Positions 26,318 through 38,264 of a stretch of DNA of 64,000 nucleotides are shown here, in pieces. Within the stretch, counting starts at the first letter, position 1. Every line of letters starts with the position of its first letter. The stretch covers positions 10,498,141-10,562,140 of the forward strand of contig NC_052670.1 in NCBI RefSeq assembly GCF_016802725.1, in the 5' to 3' direction. A program made the position numbers and the translations under genes. The notes under the pieces are model-generated. The model was given only the letters and a program-made list of their open reading frames with translations. It ran no database searches and had not been told where the DNA came from. This DNA is from Solenopsis invicta. Lineage: Eukaryota; Arthropoda; Insecta; Hymenoptera; Formicidae.

Positions 26318-26361
26318 TACTTCGTTTGTACGAACTTTATACTTCGTTTGTACGAACTTTG
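26318..26361. repeat. 22-bp tandem duplication
   Basis: ACTTTATACTTCGTTTGTAC plus GA occurs twice in succession, followed by the start of a third unit (ACTTTG). Confidence 0.8.
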
Positions 26362-28569
26362 CCAAAATTTTGACTACAGAGTTTTTGAGCTAAAATATCA
26401 AGGTAAATGAAATTTTATTTGCGTTTATCAATTTTCGAGAACGAGCCATAAAAGAAACTTAGAGAAAGATCAAATTTGAGCTTCTTACTCTAATTCTGTT
26501 TCTGTTTGTCCATTCTTCTTGCAAGTGGAACGTATGGCAACATTTCAGGTACATTGCTCTTTATTTACGATGTATATCCGTATCAACGCAAATTAATATC
26601 ATACATAGATCGTTTTATGGTGCACCAATACCACTATTACGCAATTTTTTTCAATTAGATTTGCGCCATTAAAAGAATACTTTGCGCAAAGTTTGCGCGG
26701 CACGAGTTAACTTGGGTCGGGCTTGGGCTCTTTGGCCGACCCTGCGGTGCAGCGGCATGCGCAGGTGTGCGGGCTGGGGCTCGATGAATGTCCGGGTAGG
26801 TGCGCACGAGTGCGAGAACGCGAGGAGAGTGTCGATCGTCGTGTTTCGTTGCTGCGGGTCGCGCCAGGGTAATAATCTGCGCTTGCGGTTTCGCTCGGCT
26901 TCGATCCGAATCGCTCTCGCACGGTGCTGGGCACTGGCGCATGATCTTGTTGGTTTAGGGATATTATCGATAATTTGACAATCGACCGCCGAGCACAACG
27001 CCCCTCTCGCCACCATTAACCGCCGTGTATTGCCATTATGAGCAGCGCGCGATTGAGAATTGTACTCGCGCTTCTCGCAGAACCGTAACATTCGAGTGCA
27101 CAAATTAGCATCTTGTACGAAAGAGGCAACGCTAGTCTCGACGGATATGTAAAGCCACCCTCAGTCCAATTTGTAAATATTCGCGTCGGAAAGGTGCTGT
27201 TAGAGAGAATAACGTTATTATTTGCTCTTTCTATAGCAAGATGGAAGATGAATAATGAATACGTAAGTTACGTAACGCAACGTAGTAAAATATGAGAAGA
27301 GGAAAAAAGTTGTTGCGATCGTTTCTTTTTTTTTTTTTTTAGAGAAACAGATACCGAGCTATTTATAATGAAATAATTAAAATATTAAAAGTTTCTTGCA
27401 GAAAATGATTACAACACCCTTCTATAATTTTTGGAATCTGTAACACAAGATAAGGAATCATGCGTACTTCAACACGAAACGATTTAATCTACAATAATGT
27501 ACAATACAAGCTAGAAAAGAAATTATAAAGCGCTTAACGTTTTTAACGATTTGTCTGGCTCTGTATCTTCCCCGATTTGTCGCGTGCATCCTTTTTCCCG
27601 TGTTTTCATCGCTTCGCGATCGCCAATTTTGCCGCGGCACAAATGGAAATCGATAAAAACGGAAAGATCGACAGGAAGCAGCTGCGCAGCTGGTCGGGTT
27701 GTCGGACTTCTTCCTGTTAAACAAACAGGGAGCGAGCGTGGCCAGTTTCTTTGGGAAAAACCGCAGACTACTTCCCTCGACTTGTTAACGAGATCCTCGA
27801 TGCTCGATCATGCAAGCTCTCGCGCCAATTCCCCGGCTTCGACTTCTTCCCCGAAACTCGACCGCAGGTTTCGCGCCGCGAGACCGCGAAGAAAAACGAA
27901 ATCTGGCGTGGCCGCAAAAACGAACGGAACAAACGCTTAAGAACACACAATGAGATACGAAAAATAAATCAAAATGCACGAGATCACATTTGCTTTGCAT
28001 TAAAGGGAGAATCATTTTCGGATCGTTTGTCGTGCAAAAAATTAATAACCCGTTGAAGTAACATGTGGCAAACACTTAACCCATTATGCGTTACAGATAT
28101 TTTTGCACCTCATCTTTACACTTTTTACCAATCCTGTAAATTCATGCTTGGTAAAGACTGTGTATTCTGTATGTGTACCGATGTGTGACCAAAAATTGTT
28201 ATAAAGTCTTTAGTCAAGATTTTTAAAGCGACATTGTGTGACCAAAGATTTGTAACGATAGATAGTTAACAAAAAACGATAGAAAATTATTCTTTTAATT
28301 TTCTCTACACAAGTAATCGTTTCGTTATTTAGAAAAATTTCCTCCTTCACATGTTATTTATTACATGTTTACATACTTAAGCGTTCTTTAACATTTATCG
28401 TATTCCTCTCACTATTCGTATGACCAATTTATTATTCATATCAATCGCTCGTTGCAGTTTTACCTATTGCGTGTCTTGGAATCATAGATATTTATACAAG
28501 TGTCTATGCTTGAAATAGTCTCCATTCTCTCTATATTTGTATATAATATTGCCGTTTATTGTAGAATAA

Positions 28570-28592
28570 ATTATTATTATTATTATTATTAT
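28570..28592 (+). repeat. (TTA)n microsatellite
   Basis: About seven TTA/TAT triplets in AT-rich DNA. Confidence 0.85.
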
Positions 28593-29342
28593 GTAGAAGA
28601 AACTTATTTCTATACACGCCAATCTTGCAGTTTAGCTCAATTTTCTTGAATAAAATCTCTGCGATACCGAGAACAGCTGGGATTCTTTAAATTCTTATTC
28701 GCAGTCACTATCACGCGCGGTGATAAAATTTCATCGAGGCCTTTCATCTTTCCGTGTAACGTATGTTTTCCAATGCAACTGGCGGATACTAAGTATGATG
28801 TGGAAGCGTACGGTTATATCTTTCTTTTTCATGCGAGACCGCTACCTAGTCGACCGGAAGACGCAGGTTAAAACCTCCTTCCTTTCAATCTAGGCGGCAA
28901 CCGGCAAGAAAGAAATCCAGGATATGCACTTAGGCGAGGCGGAAACGCGGCTTGTCTAATTTACGGAAACATTAAATCATCGAATGAAGGAACGCAATGA
29001 AGAGAAATGACTCAAAGTGAGCAGATAAGCTCCTATAAAAGAAACGCAGGGGATAGTTAACAGTAATATCATTTACAGTTACTACTATGAAACGAGTATT
29101 AACGTAGAATTTAAAAATTGCACTTTTTTAGCATCAAGAAACGATAACGTATGTACATATTGTTACTAACACAACTATTAAATCAATTACTAATCAAATT
29201 GTTTCATCAGAAGACATCAAAGCATACTTTACTAATATTACGATTATATATAAGAACACTGACATGCGTCCAACGACCTCGATATTCGGTATTTTCATAC
29301 ATTTGTATTTTGTTCAAGTTTATATTATGTAAATCATTGTTA

Positions 29343-29616
29343 TTAGGTTGACTAATAGCGAATTCGGTTGCACGCACTAGTGCGCACTGGTGCACATTAA
29401 AACCGTCGTACACAAGCCGACATAAAGATATATATTTAGTATAAATATATAAACAGATTAAATTGTGAAATTCTCAATCGACATTTTATTAAACTATTTA
29501 GTAAAATACATATTTTATCATTCGAGATACTTATTTTTTATTTTTGAACAAGGTTAGATCAGTGTACAGCGGCTTCAATGTGCACCAACCAAATTCGCTA
29601 AAAAGTCAAGTCCTTT
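29343..29616. mobile_element. mariner-ended MITE, about 274 bp
   Basis: The left end is TTAGGTTGACTAATAGCGAA, preceded by TA (29341-29342). TTAGGTTG is the usual start of many insect mariner inverted repeats (established knowledge). The right end, reverse-complemented, reads AAAGGACTTGACTTTTTAGC then GAATTTGGTTGGTGCACATT, followed by TA (29617-29618). Arms match for about 45-60 bp apart from an 18-bp block present only in the left arm (near 29371-29388), which itself contains GCACTAGTGC. There is no transposase frame. Confidence 0.7.
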
Positions 29617-30688
29617 TATTATTTATTTCAATAATATATTCGTTATATTCTTTTAATTGCTCGTTTAATGACCTATCTTTCTATAACATTTTACAATTAC
29701 TAAGATTTTAAACTAAAACAATCCTTTACACAAAAGAAAAAATTATATTAATCATTTTTAGATCAATTCAAATCTGCCTCTTTCACCCAATTCTCAAAGA
29801 ATAAACAAATGTCGAAAATGCTGTTGTCATCATGCTCGCGTTTCGTTAGTCTAAAGTTTCTTTACTTCTTAAAGTTTCTTTACTTCTGAAGATCTCTTCA
29901 GCTTTTTTTTTTTATTTCTATTCCGAGTAAAGATGCAGAAGAAAATACAGCAAGAATCCGGAAATTATCGAGACGTAGTCTCATCGGCTTCGCGTCAAGA
30001 CGTCGGCCGCGAAGATTAACCAATCAAACGGATGTTGCCACCGTACAATAGCCGGCTTAATGAGTGTTAGCCGGGTCGCTTATCGATCGTCCCGAGCCGA
30101 TCGATGATCCCCTTTCTTCCGCCACTTTCCACGTCATTCCCGGGGCTCCTTTTGCGCGCCCGATTTCTCTTCTCCCTTTTTCATCGCCTCTGCGGCACAA
30201 TGCCTCCGCTGCCTGGTAGCGGATACCCGGCCGATATCTATATCTTCACCGGCCTCACTCGGGGCCCCCGAGAATCACAGTGGCCGAGGGAAAAAAAGGG
30301 ATTGAAGATCGATGATTGAGAAAGGAGAATAATGTTCCCGGTGGCGCGTAACGAGACTGGGGAATGATCGCGAATGGATCGCCGCGACATCAAAAACGTT
30401 CTCGACAGCGAGTACAAAACGGACGGACATGTAATGAAGTGTAAAGAGAGGACCAATATATGCCATAAGAAGCAGATATAACATTATCAATGCATAATAA
30501 GATAACGAACGCAAGAAGCAATTACAAGAATCGAAGATTGTATCGGAGCTGTGTGCATCAACCCTTGTTCTTCATAAACATACAATAAACATTTCATTTG
30601 CGCAACTAGTGCACACGCTCTATCATCGGTGAGTTTTAAAAGATCTCTTCAGCGATCTCTTACGCAATATTTAAGGACGTATAAGACA
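29617..30688. other. non-coding stretch
   Basis: AT-rich, with a small direct duplication (AAAGTTTCTTTACTTCT at 29862-29898). A GC-richer islet lies at 29990-30420, with short frames that have no domain. Confidence 0.55.
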
Positions 30689-31037
30689 TTTTGTTTATTT
30701 TACAGAACTGATCTCTGCATCGCAATAAAACTTTACATAAATCATATTGAATTTTTAAAATACGTAAAAAATCAAGACAAAACATTAAGAAAATGATGAA
30801 AAAATTATAGATAGTTTTATATTGCATTTGAAAATATAAATGGACAAAATTTGGCGGCAGTTTTCTATCTGTAGATAAAAAATTATTTTAATAAGAAGTA
30901 GACATAATGAAAATATAATTAATAATGAAATAATAGAAAAAAATCAGAATTTTTTTATTTAAATATTTTAAATAATCAAAACGATTTATGTAAAGGTCCA
31001 TTGCGATGCAAAGATCAGTTCTGTAACATAAACAAAA
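30689..31037. mobile_element. foldback MITE, about 349 bp
   Basis: The arms begin TTTTGTTTATTTTACAGAAC on the left and, reverse-complemented, TTTTGTTTATGTTACAGAAC on the right. They continue with TGATCTCTGCATCGCAAT / TGATCTTTGCATCGCAAT and CTTTACATAAATC. The complementarity spans about 75-90 bp. The internal part is AT-rich and non-coding. The target duplication is unclear, so the superfamily is unknown. Confidence 0.75.
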
Positions 31038-31920
31038 TTTATTTATTTAGTTATTTACAAAATAACTAAATCAGACGATCACAATAAAATCATCTTAAAT
31101 ACTTAAAGTACTTACACACAAAAAAATTAAGATTTTTCTTAATATTGTAAAAAATAATTTAATTTTTTACAAATAAAGTAAATAAACTATAAAAATGTGT
31201 TATTAAATAAAAATATAATCCTATTCACTCCACTTTCATACGTACATAGTTTATTTGAGTACTAAATAATATCAAACACATTTCCAATTTTTATTTGCTT
31301 TGCTTATGTCCAATATATCCTTAAAAATATTTAACAGCGCTACATTGCACATCTTATAGCCGTGCGATTTCATTTACGACGTACCATTTACTATATTTCT
31401 CTTAAAAAAACATAATTTTCTAAGAAACAAATAGTTACAGGCTCTAGCCTCGTTAACCGAACACGAGCGACCCTCGGGGTCGATAAATTCTCTATCGCCT
31501 GCACGTGTATTTCGCTAAATTATGATCTTACCGGCGGTATATTATAATAGGTAACGAATTGAAAGAAGGCGAGGTTGCCGCATGAGCGGCATGAGTCAGG
31601 TACCGAGCGCAGCATTCGCGCATAAAAAGCCTCATTTAATTAAGCACTCATAAAGGTCAGCGGGTGTCGGCGAGCGCATACTATACGTGGCCGGAGGTCC
31701 CCGAATTAACTCTTACACCTCGCGAGAGCGGTGCGCGCGATCGATTCCCGATCGACGACGTTACCGGGCCCAACTGCCCTCCTCAATCGACTCCGTGGTC
31801 CCTTCGATCTCATCCGATGATTCGGCGTAATGGGGTAGCGCCGTAGGGGGCGTAGCCACGGCTAATGACATCATCGTGACGCAATCGTTTCCCTTAGCGA
31901 TCGATTGTCGTGCAACAAGA

Positions 31921-31955
<35 letters not shown>

Positions 31956-32212
31956 AAGAGAGAGCGACGAGGCAGCGGTGAGACAACGCCATGATAAACG
32001 AGATCACAATAGACGGTCGACGCATCCGTGACCGCCGGTTACCAGTCGTGATCTTTTGACCGATCACCGACGGGATAGATAGAGTCTCCGTGAGATCTCG
32101 AGATCCGAAGTAACACAGAATTCTGCGGATCGAACGAGAGAGCGACTCTGCCACCGCTTCATTTACGAAATAATCGTTTCTCCCTCCCGTGAGATAAAAA
32201 GCTGGGACAACC
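31038..32212. other. AT-rich then GC-moderate non-coding stretch
   Basis: An 11-bp perfect inverted pair (AAATAAACTAT at 31180, ATAGTTTATTT at 31246) lies in the AT-rich part. A CpG-richer block at 31440-31900 has no supported exon. Confidence 0.5.
31926..31952 (+). repeat. (GA)n microsatellite
   Basis: GA tract with an impure GGGAAAGAGAGAG extension to about 31964. Confidence 0.95.
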
Positions 32213-32955
32213 CTGGCGGAAAAAATCTACAAAATCCTACATAAATTTAAGAAATGCAGCAAAAATCTACAATAAAACACTTTAATGTTTTAATAATTAA
32301 CTCTTTTTCTCCCATCCTGGCTATTTTGTGCTTGACCGATTCTGGAGAGTCATTTTTTCCTAGGTTCATCTTTTTCACATTTATTTATTATAAAAAATTA
32401 CAATTTTTGAAATCAAAAATACCACTTTTACCTAACTTATAATTACTGCGGTTATTAAATTATATATTATATTTTATTATTTTCTAAAGGAAAAGTTCAA
32501 CATTTGTTTTAGAAAGTTGAAAGTATATTCGTGAATTTTTAAATATTCTTTTGAAACATTTTAAATAATAAGTGAAAAAATAAACGGATTTGAGATACCT
32601 AGGATGAAACACTGTTATGAGAATGGTGAAAGCATCGTACGAGTTAAATACATATTCCTACGAAAAAAATATATTTTTACAAAAAAATAAATAATTTCTA
32701 CACATTTTTATTTTTAGTAGTACTTTGAACTGATTCATAGAAATTTTCTCCGCCAGAATAAGCTACTTAGAAATATGTAGAATGTAGCATTGTAGTTTGA
32801 CGTAGTCAAACTACTCTGAGAAATTTATAGAAATCGTCGCACCACAAAAATACAAAAATTTACAAAAATTTAGAAAAGTGTTCGTTTTTACGTTTCAGAT
32901 TTTTATAAAATTTCTTAAATTTATACAGAATTTCATATAATTTTTTCCACCAAGA
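32213..32955. mobile_element. inverted-repeat element, about 743 bp, with an internal third end
   Basis: The left end, CTGGCGGAAAAAATCTAC, continues into CATAAATTTAAGAAAT. The right end (reverse complement CTTGGTGGAAAAAATTATAT) continues into TATAAATTTAAGAAAT, giving arms of about 70 bp. A further inward-facing end, TTTTCTCCGCCAG, closes at 32756, so the element may be 32213-32756 with an extra arm captured beyond it. A perfect 10-bp-stem hairpin (GTAGTTTGAC-GTA-GTCAAACTAC, 32792-32814) lies between the two right-hand ends. It is non-coding. Confidence 0.6.
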
Positions 32956-34249
32956 AGGGGGAGAGATACGGTAGCGTTTAACAGCGTTCCGACGTCAAGT
33001 TTTCCTCGGCTTGTAATTATGATACGGTTTGACGCAGTGCAACCTCATCAGGCACGATGTCCGCTTTTATCTCCGTAACGACACACATCTATGTCTTATC
33101 ACAGTCTTTTACCACGAGTAATTTAGTAAATGTGCAGTATTTTTGAAGCGCTCTGATGTAATTTCCTGTAATATACTTTTCTCTATCACCGACGGCGTTC
33201 TCAATGATCACCTTCGTTTGAATCATCAAAGAAAATGTTGATGAATTTTTCACTTCAAGAAGAATGCTGTGCAATTTTTTTGTTTCGTATATAACATGCA
33301 ATGTACTTGAATTTTCAAAAATTTTAAGACTTACTCGTCTAATATCAACTGAACACACTACATATTAAAGATATTAATAAGTTAATCAATGATTTTTCAT
33401 TTCCCTATTTACATTTAATATATAAGTAATCGATGTGTGTATCGATAAACTTTGCACAAATAATTCTGCACGGGAAACTAATAATTTGCACAAAATAAAC
33501 GATCTTTTTTCTTTCTCCAGTTTTTCCATCGATCTAATACATTATAATATTAACTTAAACACAGCCTCAAAGCATGTCTCGGTAAATACAATAATTTCCC
33601 GATCAAAAGCACGGAATTAAGAGGCATCTCGCGCGCGGAATGAAGAAATTACGTAAATTTGGAGCGCCGCGCGTAGAGAAAGCGGATGAAAAGCGATCGG
33701 TAAAATTATGTGGCTCCGGCATGCGTCACCCGCCTTAATTTACATGTTTACCGGCGACTTACGGCACCGATAATTTATTATTTACAACGATCGCGATTGA
33801 GAGATAGCCGCGAGTGCGTGGTAGTCCCCGGGGCGGTTAGAAAATCGCGCGGGCGGGATCGAAAGTAGCGCGCGGGGATAATTATTCGTAGCCGCGCGCG
33901 CGCGATTTAAGCGGTATGTAATTTCGAGAGTCGGTAGCGGCAATCGATCATCGAGATCAGATACAAACGGGCCCCGGAGGATAAGCGACGGGGCCCCCGC
34001 GGGCGCGGCGGGGCGTGGGGACAGAGGGAGGAGGGGGGAGGGGGGTGTCGGGAGACCCCGAAGATAAGCTCGCGGCATGGGGTAGTCGTAATTATCGAGA
34101 CACGGACGGTCGATGATCCTCTCGGAGCTACTTATTTCGCCACATCATCGATATCTCGTGCGCCCGTACGCCTCTAATCGCCGATCGGTCGTGAGCGTTT
34201 AACGTTGCGCGGCATAACGACGAACGCTGTTAACGCTGAAACGTCTGCC

Positions 34250-34252
<3 letters not shown>
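32956..34252. other. AT-rich then CpG-island-like stretch
   Basis: From about 33630 the sequence is strongly GC/CpG-rich (GCGCGCG runs near 33890, GGGGAGG runs near 34020). Frames here are open on the minus strand (98 codons) only because stops are rare. No exon is supported; a regulatory island is possible. Confidence 0.45.

Positions 34253-34287
<35 letters not shown>
34253..34287 (+). repeat. (AG)14 followed by G run
   Basis: Pure AG tract running into seven to eight Gs. Confidence 0.95.
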
Positions 34288-35060
34288 AACGATCTGTACA
34301 TATACGATTTCAACCAACCACAATGATTACCAATTAAAAGCCCTGGCTACCAAACGGTAGGGCGAAGAGATACGTAAAGCATGGGATTGCCTCGCGTAAT
34401 TATGGCGTTCGCCGCGCGAGAATATCCGCTGACGAGATGAAATTTTCTCGCCGGGACCTCGAGAACGCGGAACGCGCGAGAGAGATTCATTCCGAAATCT
34501 CCGGATCGCGGATAAAAAGCGAGAAGAAAAAAAAGAAAGAGATCGCCTCCACCTGGGAGGACTTGCGCGGCGGTGCTACGTGTACACTGCACGGCACGAG
34601 AACGAATTCCCGCTAACTGGATTTTCTGCGATAAATCAGCTTAACCGAGTGCGCGTTCGCCGGGCCGAGGCGTGGCTAATGAAGCATCCGCGAGCGAGCG
34701 GGACGTGTCGATGATCGGCAGTTTCGACGGCGGCGCGGCGTGGCGCGGCGGCCCGAGTTTCTCACCGGGCTCCTTATTCTTCCTTCCTCTTCTCACCGGG
34801 TTTCCTTGCCGAAGCACCGCGTTAACGGATCCACACGAACGTGGCAGGCTCGTTTATAACTCTCTGCCTCTCTCGCACGCTGAAAATAAAATCGCGGCGC
34901 GGTCCGCGTCCGTATCGTTTATCAATCGGTACGGCCGCACCGTCGGGCCCCGTCGCTCGTTACCGCCGAGGAATTTCAGTACTTAAGCCAACGCTCGCCA
35001 ATTTAGCACATTGTCGATCTACCCGATTTCAATCTTGCTGAGAACGAAGGATGCGCCCGC

Positions 35061-35064
<4 letters not shown>
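34288..35064. other. CpG-rich non-coding block
   Basis: Open frames on + (104 codons from 34672) and - (81 codons) without domains. Rich in GGCGCGGCG-type sequence near 34730. Confidence 0.45.

Positions 35065-35104
<40 letters not shown>
35065..35104 (+). repeat. (AG)20 microsatellite
   Basis: The longest pure dinucleotide tract in the window. Confidence 0.97.
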
Positions 35105-35105
<1 letters not shown>

Positions 35106-35669
35106 ATCCCTCTTTGCTCTCTCCTCTTTCGCTCTGGATGCGGGAGAATGATGTAACATTCCGAACAGTCTGGTAAGCACGATGTAAGTATACTTGAAAT
35201 TTTTACATCGAGCTACTTATCAACGAGATATATATACGCATGGATCGCCGCGCGTCGGCCCGAAGAAGGTGCAACGTTTACAGATCATTAAGACTGTTTA
35301 ATGAAGTGTCTATCACGGAGATGAATAAAATTGCCTCGCTTCTCGTTCAGATTGTCTGCTGATCGCGGATACGCGCGGGTGTTCGCGATGCACGTGCACG
35401 TGAGATATGTGTCTGGACTCCTGGTGCCCTCCAGCTTCTTATTTCGGCTCCACCTTGCCTCACATCCTCAAGATACATCGTATAAATTCATATGAACCGC
35501 TTACGTTGTTTTCATTCAACGAAATAGTATATATTTGTATATCATTACGTATACAAAGTATTCAATTTGTTCAACCATATATCTCTTAACAGGCCGTATA
35601 ATAAGCGTGATTTTTTTTAGACAAAAATAATTTCAAAAATATTCTCTTAAACAAAAGAATGCAATTATT

Positions 35670-36370
35670 CCTCTCCGATTAAATAGTTTTGGATATATTA
35701 AAATTAAAATATAGACAAAAATAAGAGATACATATTTTTTTAAGATACTTGATACTTTTTTAAGATAAAGCCCACTTTTTAGATTTGCAAAATAAAAATA
35801 CAAAAATATTTAATAAGACCCAATATCAAAGTTTAAAAAAAATTTCTTTTTTGTTTATTTACAAATGTTCTACTTGGAAGATTAATTTTATTTTTGTGAG
35901 TGATTGAAATAAACATTTTATTCTCACTTAGTTTACATTAATATACTTCATAAAGTTTATAAAAAATAAAATAAATTAAGTCTGTTCTTTATTCGGTTCA
36001 GATATCTTATAAAAACACCTTGTAAAACACTCCTTTGAAAAAAAATCGGTTTTTTTCTTTCAAAGCAAATATCATTGAAACTTAAGAGATAGAAAAAATG
36101 TTCTAAAAGAAGGTTGAATGGTTTCAAGAATATTTTATAAAAAATTTCTATTACTGTTATAAAGTATTATACTTTTGAAACTATTCAGCTTAGAACATTT
36201 ATTTCTATCTTTTACAGTTTCGACGATATTTCTTTTGAAAGAAAGAAAAACCAAGTTTTTTCAAAGAGCTGTTTCACCTTCTCAACATGCAACTCAACAG
36301 CATTTATAAAAAGTACTCCTTTTATTTTTGTCTACATTTTAACATAATCAAAACTCATTAAAATCGGAGG
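35670..36370. mobile_element. large foldback element, about 700 bp
   Basis: The outer arms pair CTCTCCGATTAAATAGTTTT then GGATATATTAAAA and ATAGACAAAAATAA on the left with the reverse complement of the right (CCTCCGATTTTAATGAGTTT, TGATTATGTTAAAA, TAGACAAAAATAA). An inner pair of arms (about 36030-36135 and 36190-36272) is complementary for about 100 bp and contains TTTCTTTCAAAGCAAATATC. The left arm has about 250 bp of extra AT-rich DNA between the outer and inner pairs, so it is either one asymmetric element or one nested in another. It is non-coding. Confidence 0.65.
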
Positions 36371-36542
36371 AGATCACTTGGTGGTGGTGTTTCCCTTGTG
36401 AATTAGTGAAAATATCACTAATGAAAACTGCAAAAGAAATTTCACTGAGAACCAATGAGTATTTCGATGACGCTTAGTAATTATTTTGTATCTCTATTTT
36501 ATATTTCTTTCACTGATATTATTAATTCTACAAAGTAATTAT

Positions 36543-36860
36543 TTCAGGACTCTTGAAATTTAAAACATTTAATAATTGAAACTAGGCTACTGACAATGAG
36601 AGTCAGCGCGGATAAAAATGCGTAATCACAAGTATTAATATTATACCAGTTATTTATTCATTTTTTTAAATTACAAAAAAAACCTGAACGTTTTGACTCG
36701 CTTTGGAGTTATCTTTAGTTTCAACGGTTTTTTTGTAATTTAAAAAATAAATAACTAATATAATATTAATACTTGTGATTGCGTACTTTTACCCGTACTG
36801 ACTCACAGTAGCAGTAGCCTATTTTCAATTACTAAATGTTTTATTATTATCTTTCAGGGA
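36543..36860. mobile_element. foldback element with arms of about 120-140 bp
   Basis: The left arm runs from TTTAAAACATTTAATAATTG through TAGGCTACTG and TAATCACAAGTATTAATATT to TTTTTTAAATTACAAAAAAA. The right arm is its reverse complement, with about 85-90% match by eye. The unpaired loop is about 45 bp. It lies about 170 bp from the preceding foldback. There is no coding capacity, and the superfamily is unknown because no clear target duplication was found. Confidence 0.75.
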
Positions 36861-37521
36861 AACCTTAATAATTTATAGCACTATACTTGTAACTTGATCA
36901 TCGGTGACTATTACTTATTGTCTTTCAATAATAATACACTGAGTCTAGAGAGATTATAAATAGATTATAAAGCGTTATACTTCGCCGTTGATATATGAGA
37001 ACTCTTAGTAAGAATTTAATTTAAGCCTAAATCACTAAGATATCTGATAATCTATGATTGATATTGAAAAGCTCAATGACAAATAATGTTATAAATATCT
37101 CGAGTGACTGGAATCACTCAACTTTTATAAAATGACTTAACATTGCTGACCAGCTTATGAAGCGATTACACAAGCGTGTCTTATCTCTAACGGCCTTATC
37201 TACGGAAGGACAATTCACAGACTCACAAAGCCTCATCTCTTTTGTCCCATACCGTGTTACTGTGCTGTTTGCTCTCATCCTCTGCTCACCCTCTCCACCT
37301 TCATGTCCACAAGCATGTTCTTATCGTCGCGTCTAACATGGTTACCAGCGCGATCGCTATCGCTCATAAAATCGCGAGTACCACCTCGCCTCGTCGAGGC
37401 ACCCGAGTTGCCATTTTAAGCATCAACATGTTCCACCCTTCACCCTGCATCTCCCTCTCGCGCAATTGCGCGCTGATACTCGTGGAATTGCATTTCTCTA
37501 CCTCTCTGTCGAATCTCGCCA

Positions 37522-37556
<35 letters not shown>
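37522..37556 (+). repeat. C10 run plus (CT)13 tract
   Basis: A run of ten Cs joins a pure CT tract. It sits at the start of the GC-rich, promoter-like block. Confidence 0.95.
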
Positions 37557-37559
37557 TCT

Positions 37560-38264
37560 TTTCTACACCTCGTCGGGTCTCTTCTCATCTTCCGCGGCAG
37601 AGAAGCGAAGAGAACGCGAAACCGTTTAGGATTGGCGGTTTTACCGGACTCCTCCATTGGCGGGCGTTCCGTGTTCGAGGCGGATCGACCGACGAGGGCG
37701 GATCCCGGCCCGAGCGGAGAAGCCGGACGACCGGGCTGTCGCCACCAAGACGGCGAACAGCCGCGCGCACCATTCGAAAGTCCACACGGTGGGGAAGGGA
37801 ATCGCCTCTCTCGCAGCTCTTCCATCCCGGCCGGTGAAAACGGCCCCACACACCGGTTCGCGCAGCCGCGGCGTACGCCTCTCGCTCGTTCCCGGCCTGA
37901 GAAACGACGGCGCGACGCGGCGCGTACGAACGCGACCGCGACTTTTCTTCTTATTTTTCTCCCCCGGCGTATCACTCCCTCTCTCCCGCCCCTCCGTCTC
38001 GTCCTCTCTCCCTCTCCAGTCCCTTCTTCGTTTCGGTACGCGTACGGGGTAAGCGTTCGCGCGAGTTCTCGCCCGGGGAGCAGGCAGGGGGGACCGCCGA
38101 TCGGGACAACGCGGGTGATCCCTCGTTAAACGGACGGTGAGGAGCAGATAAGGTGCGAGAGGTGTCAGGGGAAATCCCGAAGGGAGCAAGCCCGAAGCCG
38201 AAAGGCGGAATTCTGGAAGAGAACGAAGGGACATCACTCCAAGTAAACCTGTCGACGCACCAAG
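37560..38264 (+). promoter_or_regulatory. CpG-rich promoter-like block ending in a candidate 5' exon
   Basis: This is a dense CpG block with a pyrimidine-rich first half and a purine-rich end (about 38100-38260). It finishes in CACCAAG/GTTAGT, a good splice-donor match, with the last exonic base at 38264. No start codon opens a convincing frame there, so I read it as the TATA-less promoter and non-coding first exon of a gene lying to the right. Long frames on both strands (295 codons + from 37242; 203 and 216 codons -) run straight through the CT tract as Ser-Leu repeats and are best explained by few stops in GC-rich DNA. The transcription start cannot be placed. Confidence 0.35.

Larger units (their letters stand above)
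26088..29342. other. non-coding stretch with one GC islet
   Basis: A 22-bp direct duplication (TATACTTCGTTTGTACGAAC block) lies at about 26318-26361. The GC-rich islet at 26690-27110 is open on both strands (98 codons +, 144 codons -) with no domain. A T15-T20 run is near 27328. A (TTA)7 tract lies at 28570-28592. A 12-bp direct repeat TGTGTGACCAAA is seen near 28182 and 28235. No gene is supported. Confidence 0.5.

Noticed and set aside
26669..27103. 144-codon minus-strand frame and overlapping plus frames
   Set aside because: Mutually overlapping, Arg/Ala-rich, no recognisable domain; a GC-islet artefact.
31171..31260. 11-bp perfect inverted pair AAATAAACTAT / ATAGTTTATTT
   Set aside because: Too short in very AT-rich DNA to call an element; no further arm match or target duplication.
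33200..33290. Possible fourth copy of dispersed repeat family E
   Set aside because: Only a short CTGTGCAATTTTTT-type match; probably chance in AT-rich sequence.
37242..38129. 295-codon open frame, the longest in the window
   Set aside because: It runs through a (CT)n tract as Ser-Leu repeats, the opposite strand is open for over 200 codons in two frames at the same place, and the composition is Arg/Pro/Ser-rich with no domain. Few stops in CpG-rich DNA explain it.
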